From: Kordiimonas sp. SCSIO 12603
GTDB taxonomy: Bacteria > Pseudomonadota > Alphaproteobacteria > Sphingomonadales > Kordiimonadaceae
Assembly (NCBI RefSeq): GCF_024398035.1
Contig: NZ_CP073748.1
Span: 1,773,520-1,837,519, forward strand
Direction: 5' to 3'
DNA length: 64,000 bases
The notes beneath the pieces were generated by a model. The model ran no database searches, was not told the DNA's origin, and saw only the letters and a list, made by a program, of their open reading frames with translations. Of the stretch, positions 46,343 through 55,169 are shown piece by piece; position 1 is the first letter of the stretch, and the number at the start of each line of letters is the position of its first letter. The position numbers and the translations under genes were made by a program.

Positions 46343-47076
46343 TCTGCGGCTCCCATGCTCTGTAGGTTATTACTGTCCGATAGGAGTTTCCCATCACGAA
46401 AAACAAGCTGACGATCGCAGAATTCGCCTACTTCCTGATCGTGGGTAACAATAATCATGGTGATCCCGCTCTCATTCAGCTTCCTGAACAGTTGAAGAAT
46501 TTCCTTGCCGGTTTTGTAATCAAGTGCACCAGTTGGTTCATCGGCAAGAATAATGCGTGGGCCATTCACGAGTGCGCGTGCAATGGCAACCCGTTGTTGT
46601 TGACCGCCCGAAAGCTGGTTTGGATGGTGGTCCATTCTGTCACCAAGGCCGACTAACTCTAGGCATTCTTTTGCTCGTTCATCGGCGTTAAAACCATGAA
46701 GGTTGCCGTACATAAGTGGCAGTTTCACATTTTCAACTGCTGATGTGCGAGGTAACAGATTGAAGTTTTGAAATACAAAACCGAGTGTGTGATTTCTGAG
46801 GCGGGCGAGATCATCACGATTCATTTTTGCAATATCATTCCCTTCAATATGAAGACCACCGGATGTTGGTGTATCAAGTACGCCAAGCATGTTCATAAGG
46901 GTTGATTTCCCGGAACCGGATGCTCCCATAATGGAAATAAGTTCACCTTCGCCAATGTCGAAGCTTACGCCGTCCAGCGCATGAACAACCTCTGATCCCA
47001 TCCGGTATTCTTTTCTAAGATCATTGCAGGCAATGAGCGGTGCGCCAGTGCTTACCTGTATTGCTGAGGGACTCAT
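46339..47076 (-). CDS. MacB/LolD-type ABC transporter ATP-binding protein
   Basis: A 245-residue ABC ATPase with Walker A GASGSGKST, the Q-loop in FVFQNFNLLPRTSA, signature LSGGQQQRVAIARAL, Walker B IILADEP with TGALD, and the H-loop in IVTHDQEVGEF. These are the features of the MacB/LolD/FtsE group of mechanotransmission ATPases. It drives the permease encoded immediately downstream, and the adaptor gene immediately upstream overlaps its start by one base, forming a three-gene efflux operon. Confidence 0.92.
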   Translation of the reverse strand: MSPSAIQVSTGAPLIACNDLRKEYRMGSEVVHALDGVSFDIGEGELISIMGASGSGKSTLMNMLGVLDTPTSGGLHIEGNDIAKMNRDDLARLRNHTLGFVFQNFNLLPRTSAVENVKLPLMYGNLHGFNADERAKECLELVGLGDRMDHHPNQLSGGQQQRVAIARALVNGPRIILADEPTGALDYKTGKEILQLFRKLNESGITMIIVTHDQEVGEFCDRQLVFRDGKLLSDSNNLQSMGAAE

Positions 47077-48548
47077 TATTGGGTTGCCTTACGAACGCGG
47101 GTGATTACCTCGGCACCTTCTGGCAGATTATCACCGATCACTTCCGTATGGCTGCTATCAGCAATGCCAATACGAACAGGAACAGCTTTGATTGCACCGT
47201 TTTCTTCCTTTACCCAAACAGTAGCACGGCGAATTTCAGCTCTTTGGCGCTGAAGTTCTTCATATTTCTTATATTGTTCATCGGTAAGGTGGCGCTTAAG
47301 AACTGCTGAAGAACGTGCACGGAACAAATCACGCATTGCGCTTCTATCACCACCATTTTGCATTTGAGCTCTCAGGCTTTGCATTGCCTGTTGCATATCA
47401 GCCTGTATGGCAGACCGCTGTTCATCACTAGCTCCAATCGCTTCAAACATTTGTGCAAAACGTGCGCCGCCACGACCGCCGCGTTGTCCTTGTGGTCTTG
47501 CTGCTTCTTGCGCTGCTTGTTGGGCAGCCTTCATTTCATCAGAAGCACGTACCCGGAGCGCTGTATTTGGAATTCTGAGTACATCAGAACGCTGTCCGGT
47601 TTTAATTTCCATATTCGCTGTCATGCCCGGGAGCAGAAGTTGACGGTCATTCCGGGCATTGATGATAACAGTGTAGGTTACTACGTTATTTAGCTCCAGT
47701 GGTGATAGGCGAACCTGAGCCACGGTACCGGTGAATTCTGTACCTTCATGTGCATCTACTTGGAATGTAACCTCGTTGCCTTCGCGCACGCGGCCGATAT
47801 CAGATTCGTCAACGCTGGCTTCAATCTGTATTTGTTTCAGGTCTTGCGCGATTTTGAATAGTACTGGGGCTGAAAAGCTTGCGGCAACAGTTTGTCCCTG
47901 ATCCACATTTCGTTCAATGATAACCCCATCTATCGGAGAACGAATGTCAGTACGCTCAAGGTCAATTTGGGCATTTGCTAGAGATGCCTCACGCTGTTTA
48001 ATGGATGCTTTGGCGCTGATCACCTGAGCTTCTGCAATCTGAACGCCTGCCTTAGCACTTTCCAGAGCTGCTCGGGTAGCATCAAGGGCGGCTTCCGATA
48101 TGGCTCCATCTTTCTGAAGAGGAAGCTGTCGATCATAATCACGTTGTGCTTGCACAAGAGTGGCATTTGCGCGGAGAACAGTTGCTTCCTGAACAGCTAA
48201 ATTCGCTCTTGCTGCTTCAAGGTCTGCTTGGGATTGGTGTACCCTCTGCTGAAAGGTTTGCGGATCAATTTTGGCGACTAGCTGGCCTTTTTTTACTTCA
48301 TCGTTAAAGTCAGCATGGAGTTCTTCAATATTACCTGAAAGCTGAGAGCCAACTTCAACAGTGACCAGCGCTTCTACTCGACCTGTAGAAGCAATTGAAC
48401 GAGTGATGTCACCTCTGTTGGTTGGCGATGTTTCGTAAGTGGTACCAGTTGCGACTGCTTCTGTGGATGATGATTGAAAGGCATATGCGCTGCCTGCAAC
48501 AATACATACGCCTATCCATAAATATTTGTTTTTTATTAGTTTTTTCAT
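47076..48548 (-). CDS. MacA-like periplasmic adaptor with inserted Spy/CpxP-like helical region
   Basis: A 490-residue membrane-fusion protein; the ATG at 48548 lies 9 bases after GAGGAA. An N-terminal membrane anchor (about 8-24) is followed by the half-lipoyl motif (SQLSGNIEELHADFNDEVKKGQ), a long helical hairpin with heptad repeats (about 90-190), the second half-lipoyl (DIRSPIDGVIIERNVDQGQTV) and a beta-barrel domain. Between the barrel and the C-terminal domain is an extra segment of about 115 residues (about 325-440), Gln/Arg/Ala-rich, with LTDEQYKKYEELQ, resembling LTXXQ proteins of the Spy/CpxP type. It links the inner-membrane transporter to an outer-membrane channel, not encoded here. 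Confidence 0.88.
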   Translation of the reverse strand: MKKLIKNKYLWIGVCIVAGSAYAFQSSSTEAVATGTTYETSPTNRGDITRSIASTGRVEALVTVEVGSQLSGNIEELHADFNDEVKKGQLVAKIDPQTFQQRVHQSQADLEAARANLAVQEATVLRANATLVQAQRDYDRQLPLQKDGAISEAALDATRAALESAKAGVQIAEAQVISAKASIKQREASLANAQIDLERTDIRSPIDGVIIERNVDQGQTVAASFSAPVLFKIAQDLKQIQIEASVDESDIGRVREGNEVTFQVDAHEGTEFTGTVAQVRLSPLELNNVVTYTVIINARNDRQLLLPGMTANMEIKTGQRSDVLRIPNTALRVRASDEMKAAQQAAQEAARPQGQRGGRGGARFAQMFEAIGASDEQRSAIQADMQQAMQSLRAQMQNGGDRSAMRDLFRARSSAVLKRHLTDEQYKKYEELQRQRAEIRRATVWVKEENGAIKAVPVRIGIADSSHTEVIGDNLPEGAEVITRVRKATQ

Positions 48549-48666
48549 TGGCCCCATTTCCTCAAAGCAAGTTTAGAAGCGCGCTTTTAGAAGCGCTGCC
48601 GTTATTCTCTATTAGTTTGTACGTAAGAGAAGGCTAAACCATTCACTAAAATATGCTTTTTAAAAA

Positions 48667-49410
48667 TTATGTGATTGAGGAAGCCATAAGTTTCAGGCCG
48701 ATAACGAAGGCAGCGGCATAGATAATTCTGTAAAATATTGCCTCTGGAACACGTTTGTTCATCCACACTCCAAGGAAAAAACCTATTGGTACTAACGGTA
48801 TAAGTGATGCTGATATAGCCAGAGTTTCGATATTTATTTGCGATGCTAGAAAATATGCGGGCAGTTTTACCAAGTTTACAATTGCGAAAAACCAAACTGC
48901 TGTGGCTGTGAGCATGCGGGGCGATAGCCGTTTCGGGAGGATATATACGTGAAAGGGCGGAGAACCAGCATGAGCAATAAAACTGGTATAACCAGCGATG
49001 CCACCCCAAAAAATTCCTAAAGGTGTTGGAGCATCGGAACCATCAGTATTCTTTTGTTTGGGCCACCAGCGGTAGAGTACGAACACAACTGCTATGACGC
49101 CAACAATAAACTGGATGATCTGATCATTTACAAAAGAAGCAGTGAGGGTACCAACTATGATGCCAATGATGGCGCCGGGCAAAAGTAGTTTTAGGTGGCC
49201 CCAGTCAGCCTCGCGTCGATATTCCCAGATACCTAAGGCATCCATAGCGAGAAGAAGAGGGAGCATAACAGCGGCAGCGGTAGTTGCAGGCATTACAAGC
49301 GCTAATAGGGGCACTGCCAACAGAGCAACACCACCAAACCCACCTTTTGATATACCGGTAAAAATAACTGCAATAGCAGCTACCAGATAGAATGTAGTAT
49401 CAGTTTCCAC
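48667..49410 (-). CDS. TauE/SafE (TSUP) family membrane permease (second)
   Basis: A 247-residue protein when begun at the GTG at 49410, 8 bases after a GGAG; the frame is open further upstream but only with non-membrane residues. About seven to eight hydrophobic helices; the N-terminal signature is FTGISKGGFGGVALLAVPLLAL, and the second half has IAGYTSFIAHAGSPPFHVYILPK, the conserved TSUP stretch. It probably exports a small organic anion. It differs clearly from the TauE/SafE protein at 1824. It sits upstream of the MacA-like operon but separated from it by 118 bases. Confidence 0.87.
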   Translation of the reverse strand: METDTTFYLVAAIAVIFTGISKGGFGGVALLAVPLLALVMPATTAAAVMLPLLLAMDALGIWEYRREADWGHLKLLLPGAIIGIIVGTLTASFVNDQIIQFIVGVIAVVFVLYRWWPKQKNTDGSDAPTPLGIFWGGIAGYTSFIAHAGSPPFHVYILPKRLSPRMLTATAVWFFAIVNLVKLPAYFLASQINIETLAISASLIPLVPIGFFLGVWMNKRVPEAIFYRIIYAAAFVIGLKLMASSIT

Positions 49411-49524
49411 GCAACATGCTCCAAAATTTAGGAAGCCACCATACACGCTATTTAGTGTGGACGTGTTGCAAATTATGAAACGTAATGTGTGGTAAAAGCG
49501 TGATTGGTAGCGCGACAAATAATA

Positions 49525-49553
49525 CAGGCCTCCGAGGAGCTAGCGGAGGCCTG
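49525..49553 (-). terminator. Terminator of the hydroxyproline operon
   Basis: A 10-bp perfect stem (CAGGCCTCCG / CGGAGGCCTG) with a 9-base loop; on the minus strand it is followed by TATTATTT. It lies 21 bases past the aldehyde dehydrogenase stop codon. Confidence 0.78.
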
Positions 49554-49574
49554 ATAGTGCTTACAGGCTTGTGC

Positions 49575-51011
49575 CTAAGCAAGCGAGTAAGCAGTTTTTA
49601 CAGTTGTGTAAAACTCTGCGGCATAGCGGCCTTGTTCTCTGGAACCGTAGCTTGAGCCTTTAGTGCCGCCAAATGGAACATGGTAATCAACACCAGCTGT
49701 TGGCAGGTTCACCATCACCATGCCGGCGCGGCTCATTTGCTTGAAATGGTTCGACGATTTTAAGGATGTGGTGCAAATACCTGCAGATAGACCGAAGTCG
49801 GTATCGTTTGCGAGGGATATTGCTTCATCTAGATTGTTTGCTTTTAGTACTGTCGCGACTGGGCCGAAGATTTCTTCGCGGTTAATCCGCATATCATTGT
49901 TTGTATCTGCAAAGAGAGCTGGCGCCATATAGAAGCCTGGTGTTTCTTTTTCAAGCAGCTCACCACCACAAAGAAGGTTTGCGCCTTCCTGTTTTCCGAT
50001 ATCGACATATTTCTGGTTCTGATCAAGTTGACGTTGGTCAACAACTGGGCCAATCTGTGTGCTTTCTGCCAGTGCATCACCTACTTTAAGGCCTGCTACC
50101 TGAGCGTGGAGTTTTTCTGTGAATTCATCATAAACGGATGCTTCAACGATCAGTCGTGAAGAGGCGGTACAGCGCTGACCTGTGGAGAAGAAGGCACCGT
50201 TGAGTGCACATCCAAGTGCGTTATCAATATCAGCGTCATTCAGCACAATAAGTGGGTTTTTACCTCCCATTTCAAGCTGATACTTTGCGTTTCGTGCGCT
50301 ACATGCAGCTGCAACGCGAGAGCCTGTACCAACTGAACCAGTGAAAGAAACCGCATTCACACGCGGGTCATCAAGTAGTGTTTGGCCCACTTCGCGGCCT
50401 GCGCCCATTACCATGTTGAAAACACCGTTAGGTAGGCCTGCGCGAGAAATAATTTCTGTAAGTGCCCATGTGCTGCCAGGTACGAGCTCAGCAGGCTTGA
50501 TAACCACTGTGTTGCCGTATGCGAGAGCTGGCGCGATTTTCCATGCAGGGATGGCGATAGGGAAGTTCCACGGTGTGATAATACCCACAACACCAACAGC
50601 CTCGCGGGTTACATCAACAGTAACACCCGGACGGACGGAAGCCAGCATATCACCTTGGATACGAAGTGTTTCACCCGCGAAAAATTTGAATATCTGGCCA
50701 GCACGAGCTACTTCGCCAATCGCCTCTGGAAGAGTTTTACCTTCTTCACGAGCAAGAAGTTCACCTAGTTCAGCCTTGCGGGCAAGGATTTCAGAACCAA
50801 TGAAATCTAGTGCATCGAAACGTGCCTGAATATTGCTGTAACGCCATGTCTTGCTGGCTTCTTCTGCTGCAGCAATTGCATCAAGTGTCTGCGATTGGCC
50901 AGCACGCGCATATTCACCAACAATGTCATTTGTATTTGATGGGTTGATGTTTGAGATAGCATTATCAGCGGCTACCCATTCACCGTTGATATAGTTTTTA
51001 AAAATCGACAT
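49575..51011 (-). CDS. 2-oxoglutarate semialdehyde dehydrogenase (hydroxyproline pathway)
   Basis: A 478-residue aldehyde dehydrogenase from the ATG at 51011, after a GGAG. Active-site residues: N149 in TPWNFP, E247 in LEMGGKNP and the nucleophile C281 in GQRCTASSR. The NAD(P)-binding FTGSVGTG is also present. It is the last gene of an operon with hydroxyproline epimerase, an FAD oxidase and a deaminase, so it should oxidise 2,5-dioxopentanoate (2-oxoglutarate semialdehyde) to 2-oxoglutarate, the final step of hydroxyproline catabolism. The family alone would not fix the substrate; the context does. Confidence 0.88.
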   Translation of the reverse strand: MSIFKNYINGEWVAADNAISNINPSNTNDIVGEYARAGQSQTLDAIAAAEEASKTWRYSNIQARFDALDFIGSEILARKAELGELLAREEGKTLPEAIGEVARAGQIFKFFAGETLRIQGDMLASVRPGVTVDVTREAVGVVGIITPWNFPIAIPAWKIAPALAYGNTVVIKPAELVPGSTWALTEIISRAGLPNGVFNMVMGAGREVGQTLLDDPRVNAVSFTGSVGTGSRVAAACSARNAKYQLEMGGKNPLIVLNDADIDNALGCALNGAFFSTGQRCTASSRLIVEASVYDEFTEKLHAQVAGLKVGDALAESTQIGPVVDQRQLDQNQKYVDIGKQEGANLLCGGELLEKETPGFYMAPALFADTNNDMRINREEIFGPVATVLKANNLDEAISLANDTDFGLSAGICTTSLKSSNHFKQMSRAGMVMVNLPTAGVDYHVPFGGTKGSSYGSREQGRYAAEFYTTVKTAYSLA

Positions 51012-51055
51012 GGTTTTATCTCCGTTCAAATATCTTTATCTGCGCCAGAAGCTGT

Positions 51056-52318
51056 TTACCCAAAGCGAGCAGGGCAATAGGGGGCTTCTGGGATGTGGCG
51101 TTCTTTCTCGGTCATAATTTCAGCAATTAATCGGCCTGTTGCAGGAGCAAGCATTACCCCCATCATACCGTGACCCGTTGCGATGCATGTGTTTTCTAAA
51201 CCCGGTAATCGTCCAATCATCGGTAAGCTATCCCATGTCATGGGACGCCATCCGTACCATTGTTTTTCTTCAAGGCTAGAAATGTCTGACAGCAGGTAAT
51301 CATCAACACTTGTGCGTAGTTGTTCTATCCGGTGAGCAGGCACTGTGCGGTCAAAGCCTACAAATTCCATCATGGAACCTATCCGTAATTCATTCTTAAA
51401 AGGCGTTATAGCCACATTCTTTTCTGGTATGATCAATGATGTTCTTGGGGATACTTCAGGTTTTGGTAAGGTTATGGAATACCCTTTGCCCGGTAGAACT
51501 GGGATCGAGCATTTGAGATCACGCGCGAAACTATTTGATAACGCTCCTGATGCGATAACAAGTTGCCCGACATCAAGAACGCCTGAGGAAGTTTTTAGTC
51601 TGCTTGCAACCCTGCCATTGAGTTCAATCCCTAAAACCTCGCAATTCTCAATAAAGGAAACACCACGCTTTTTGAGGTGTTGTGCCCATGATAATGTTAG
51701 GTTTTCTGGCTCCAGCAAGGCATCGTCTTTATAGAAAAAGCCTCCTGCGAGGTCTTCTTTTAAAGCAGGGTCATATTGCTTTAAATTATTTCCATCGTAC
51801 CTTTCGGCTTTAAGCCCAAAAATCTTATTGAGAAGGTCATCTGTTTTAGCAAAACCATCCAGAGCTTTTTGATTTTTAAAAGCATACATTAAGCCGGATT
51901 TATGCCAGTTGCAGTCAAAAACTTTAGCTGCGATTAATTGTTCATATTCAGCAAAAGCGGTGTCTAAAATAGTCTTCAAATGGCTTGCTGTATCCAGCAT
52001 TTTATCAGTTTTGCAGTTTATGGCGAACTGAAACATCCAGTTTAAGAAAGATGGTTTTAGCTGTGGTTTTATCCTGAATGGAGATTTGCTGTTAAAAAGT
52101 GATAGCAGGCCAGTTTTTAAGGCTTCCGGTGAGTTAAGTGGCAGGATGTGGCTGGGGATAATATGGCCACAGTTGCCAGCTGAACAACCAGAAGCAATAG
52201 TGCCGCTATCAAGCACAAGAACTTTATGGCCTTCGGCAGATAGATAATGTGCACAAGCGAGGCCAATGATACCAGCCCCGATTATGATGGTAGGTCTATC
52301 TGATAGCTCTTGTGTCAT
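51056..52318 (-). CDS. D-amino-acid oxidase family flavoprotein, probable cis-4-hydroxy-D-proline oxidase
   Basis: A 420-residue DadA/DAAO-type flavoprotein. The FAD motif GAGIIGLACAHYLSAEGHKVLVLD covers about residues 13-36; the CSAGNCGHIIPSHILPL stretch follows as in DadA homologues; the C-terminus has GWRPMTWDSLPMIGRLPGLENTCIATGHGMMGVMLAPATG. It would oxidise cis-4-hydroxy-D-proline, made by the epimerase next door, to 1-pyrroline-4-hydroxy-2-carboxylate. Its start overlaps the epimerase stop by 4 bases. A single-subunit oxidase is used here in place of the multi-subunit D-hydroxyproline dehydrogenase known in Pseudomonas. Confidence 0.85.
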   Translation of the reverse strand: MTQELSDRPTIIIGAGIIGLACAHYLSAEGHKVLVLDSGTIASGCSAGNCGHIIPSHILPLNSPEALKTGLLSLFNSKSPFRIKPQLKPSFLNWMFQFAINCKTDKMLDTASHLKTILDTAFAEYEQLIAAKVFDCNWHKSGLMYAFKNQKALDGFAKTDDLLNKIFGLKAERYDGNNLKQYDPALKEDLAGGFFYKDDALLEPENLTLSWAQHLKKRGVSFIENCEVLGIELNGRVASRLKTSSGVLDVGQLVIASGALSNSFARDLKCSIPVLPGKGYSITLPKPEVSPRTSLIIPEKNVAITPFKNELRIGSMMEFVGFDRTVPAHRIEQLRTSVDDYLLSDISSLEEKQWYGWRPMTWDSLPMIGRLPGLENTCIATGHGMMGVMLAPATGRLIAEIMTEKERHIPEAPYCPARFG

Positions 52319-53244
52319 GGCATTCCCAAGTGGAATGGATCGTTCTCATCAAAAATTAATCTTGTTTCGCCGCAGATATAGGCACTGCCAGTGATGGAAG
52401 GGATGATCTCGCCAGCACTGTTTTTTCTATATGAGGCCTCAAATACACTGCCTACAATACTTTCCTGTAGCCAGCTTTCGCCTTCATTTAATTTACCATC
52501 ATCAGCAAGGCAGGCCACCTTGGCGCTGGTGCCTGTGCCGCATGGAGATCTGTCATAAGCGCCGCCGGGGCACATAACAAAGTTCTTGCTGTTAACACCG
52601 TCAAGTTTTGAGGGGGCAAAAAATTCAATATGATCAATTTCCGCACCGTTTTTGCCGGTAATGTTATTGGCTGCTAAAGCACGTCGGACACAGAGCGATT
52701 TGTACGTAAGATCAATGATGTTATCGGTGATCAGCTCTACAGGGCTATCCTGTACCAGGAAAAACCAGTTGCCTCCCCAGGCAATATCTCCCGTTACGTC
52801 ACCTATTTCAGGTACACGGACAGTTACATTTTTCCTGAACCGGTAGCTGGCAATATTTTCGAGGCGCACTTTGTTATCAGAGAGAAGCTCAGCTTGCACG
52901 ACGCCAACTGGCGTCTCTATATCGTGAATGCCCTCACTAATTTTCCCTAGATATGCCAGTGTGTTGATAAGGCCAATAGTGCCATGACCACACATCCCAA
53001 GAAACCCTGCGGTATTGAAGAAAATCACACCAGCCGTATTCTTTGGATCGACCGGTTCGCACAAAAGGGCACCAACCGCCGCGTCAGAGCTTCGCGGTTC
53101 ACGGATGGATTTCGTGCGGAAATCATCAAATTCGCGTGCGAATAATTTGCGGCGTTCTGCCATAGAGTTGTGGCCCAAATCTGGGCCACCTTCAATAATA
53201 ACGCGGGTGGGCTCACCCCCGGTATGTGAATCTATAACTCGCAT
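52315..53244 (-). CDS. 4-hydroxyproline 2-epimerase (proline racemase family)
   Basis: A 309-residue protein of the proline racemase fold. Both catalytic cysteines are present: C85 in GMCGHGTIGL and C235 in RSPCGTGTSA, which is the epimerase configuration (dehydratase relatives have Thr or Ser instead of one). The N-terminus MRVIDSHTGGEPTRVI is typical. It interconverts trans-4-hydroxy-L-proline and cis-4-hydroxy-D-proline, the entry step of the pathway encoded by the operon. Eight bases separate it from the deaminase gene upstream. Confidence 0.92.
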   Translation of the reverse strand: MRVIDSHTGGEPTRVIIEGGPDLGHNSMAERRKLFAREFDDFRTKSIREPRSSDAAVGALLCEPVDPKNTAGVIFFNTAGFLGMCGHGTIGLINTLAYLGKISEGIHDIETPVGVVQAELLSDNKVRLENIASYRFRKNVTVRVPEIGDVTGDIAWGGNWFFLVQDSPVELITDNIIDLTYKSLCVRRALAANNITGKNGAEIDHIEFFAPSKLDGVNSKNFVMCPGGAYDRSPCGTGTSAKVACLADDGKLNEGESWLQESIVGSVFEASYRKNSAGEIIPSITGSAYICGETRLIFDENDPFHLGMP

Positions 53245-53252
53245 TTAAGGTA

Positions 53253-54197
53253 TTATCCTACCTTACCTGGCCAGCTATCCCACCAGTTTCTGAACTGTTG
53301 CCATGCTTGCTCAATAAAAGCTTTTTGAGAACTGGAAAGCTGGTCAAAATCATTTAATTGGTGCGTATATTCAGGGTTGCCTTCCAGCACCATCAAATGT
53401 TTGTAGTAGAGAACCAGATCAGGGCCTTCATCGAAGGTAGCTAATACCTGCAAAGCGGAATCAAGTTCATAGGCAAGTCGGCGCGCTTCTGCATCGCCCT
53501 TCGCTGCCCTCTGACAAAGCTCAACAAGACGTAAGACTTCAGTCGGTAGAGCGTTACCAACACCGGTAATCGCGCCACCTGCTCCACAGTTTACAAACCC
53601 GTGGAATGCCTGAGTATCTACACCTACCATGAGAATGAGATTGTTATCACCTGAAGTGATATTCTCTGCTGCATAAGTAAGGGATTGAGCACCACCAAAT
53701 TCCTTGAAGCCAACAAGATTTGAGTTTTCTTCTCTTAGTTTAAAGAAGAGGTCAGCTTTGGTTTCATAGCCATAATAAGGGCTATTATAAATAACAGCAG
53801 GAAGTTCAGGCGCTGCCTTTAGTACAGCCGAGAAATGATGATACTGTGCGGTGGGAGAAATCCCTCGGGATAGAACCCGAGGGATAACCATTAGGCCCGC
53901 GGCGCCAACGTCAGCCCCGTGTGCGGCTAGGGCTGCCGCACGTTTAGTGTTTTGGGCGCCAGTGCCTACAATAACCGGTACACCTGCGTCACAAAGGGCT
54001 TCCACCCCTTGCATTCGCTCTTCATCAGTGAGAAGCGGCCAATCCCCCATCGATCCGCAGTAAACAACAGCACTCATGCCAGCGTCGATCTGCTCACGAC
54101 CCTTCTGCGCCAAAGCAGCGAAATCGGGCGTTCCGCTATTGTCGCAGGGTGTCATCAACGCCGGCATACAGCCAGAAAAAATACTGTTGTTTGTCAT
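53253..54197 (-). CDS. 1-pyrroline-4-hydroxy-2-carboxylate deaminase (DHDPS/NAL family)
   Basis: A 314-residue Schiff-base class I aldolase-fold protein. The catalytic lysine is K165 in LVGFKEFGGA and the conserved tyrosine Y137 is in VIYNSPYYG; GSMGDWPLLTDEE replaces the GTTGE motif of classical DapA, as in members that act on hydroxyproline intermediates. It should convert 1-pyrroline-4-hydroxy-2-carboxylate to 2,5-dioxopentanoate with loss of ammonia. It is the first gene of the four-gene hydroxyproline operon, divergent from an AraC-type regulator with 143 bases between starts. Confidence 0.88.
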   Translation of the reverse strand: MTNNSIFSGCMPALMTPCDNSGTPDFAALAQKGREQIDAGMSAVVYCGSMGDWPLLTDEERMQGVEALCDAGVPVIVGTGAQNTKRAAALAAHGADVGAAGLMVIPRVLSRGISPTAQYHHFSAVLKAAPELPAVIYNSPYYGYETKADLFFKLREENSNLVGFKEFGGAQSLTYAAENITSGDNNLILMVGVDTQAFHGFVNCGAGGAITGVGNALPTEVLRLVELCQRAAKGDAEARRLAYELDSALQVLATFDEGPDLVLYYKHLMVLEGNPEYTHQLNDFDQLSSSQKAFIEQAWQQFRNWWDSWPGKVG

Positions 54198-54340
54198 AGT
54201 AAACGTCCTCTTGACTACCGTGTTATTGCAGGATTGATAATATCACCGGGGTTCTTTTACGTCTTGGCAATTATCTTGATATAAACTTGATTTTTTGCAT
54301 AAAATGAATTTCTTAAACTGCCAAAAAACAGGTTTTATGT

Positions 54341-55051
54341 ATGGTTGATAAGCGTTATTGCCCGACAGAGGAATTATTTGATTGTTTGCCAGATACTGTG
54401 TTTTTCATCAAAAACACAGCTGGACAATATGCTGTGGTGAATGAAACGCTTGTTAAAAGATGTGGCCTCCGCAGAAAGAGCGAACTTATAGGAAAAAAGC
54501 CGTCAGAGGTGCAGGGACGTTCGCTTGGGGCTGATTATGAAAAGCAAGACCTGAAGGTTTTATCTAGCGGTCAACCCATCGTAAACCAGCTGGAACTTCA
54601 TACTTATCCGGATCGTTCTCTTGGATGGTGTATGACCAACAAGTATGCAGTTTATGATGATGAGGGTATCCTGTTGGGGCTCGCTGGAGTTTCACAGGAT
54701 TTGCGTGCTCCTGATGAAAATCATGCAGATTATGCTCAATTGCAATCAGTTATTGAGTATACGGAAAATCATCTATACTTGCCACCGGACGTGAAAAGTT
54801 TGTCGGAAAGAGCCGGGTTTTCTCCTTATCAACTGGATCGCCGTATCCGTGATATCTTTGGTCTTTCCACGGGGCAATGGATACTTAAATTGAGATTGGA
54901 CCTCGCTCGAAAACAGTTGCTTACAACAAAACTTCCCATTGCGGAAATCGCGAATAATGTTGGCTATGCAGACCAGAGCGCATTTAGCCGGCAGTTTTAT
55001 CGAGCAACCGGTTTCTCTCCGCTTGCTTTCAGGAAAACTGGGAAATACTAA
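54341..55051 (+). CDS. PAS-AraC family transcriptional regulator of the hydroxyproline operon
   Basis: A 236-residue regulator. The N-terminal half (about 10-112) is a PAS-like sensor domain (LPDTVFFIKNTAGQYAVVNETLV; GLAGVSQDL). The C-terminal half (about 130-232) is an AraC DNA-binding domain with two helix-turn-helices; the second has NNVGYADQSAFSRQFYRATGFSPLAFR. The arrangement is unusual compared with AraC proteins that use a cupin sensor. Its divergent position relative to the deaminase-first operon suggests that it controls hydroxyproline catabolism, sensing hydroxyproline or an intermediate by the PAS domain; this is inference. Confidence 0.85.
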   Translation: MVDKRYCPTEELFDCLPDTVFFIKNTAGQYAVVNETLVKRCGLRRKSELIGKKPSEVQGRSLGADYEKQDLKVLSSGQPIVNQLELHTYPDRSLGWCMTNKYAVYDDEGILLGLAGVSQDLRAPDENHADYAQLQSVIEYTENHLYLPPDVKSLSERAGFSPYQLDRRIRDIFGLSTGQWILKLRLDLARKQLLTTKLPIAEIANNVGYADQSAFSRQFYRATGFSPLAFRKTGKY

Positions 55052-55169
55052 GCACGTTTAAAGTATCTAATGTTGCATTTTTTGGAACGCTAAGTGTCAG
55101 TTATCGCTGCTTGTGCCTAGTCCTCTAACGCCTATTTCTTCAACATGTTTAAGAATAAGGAGATGCGAA

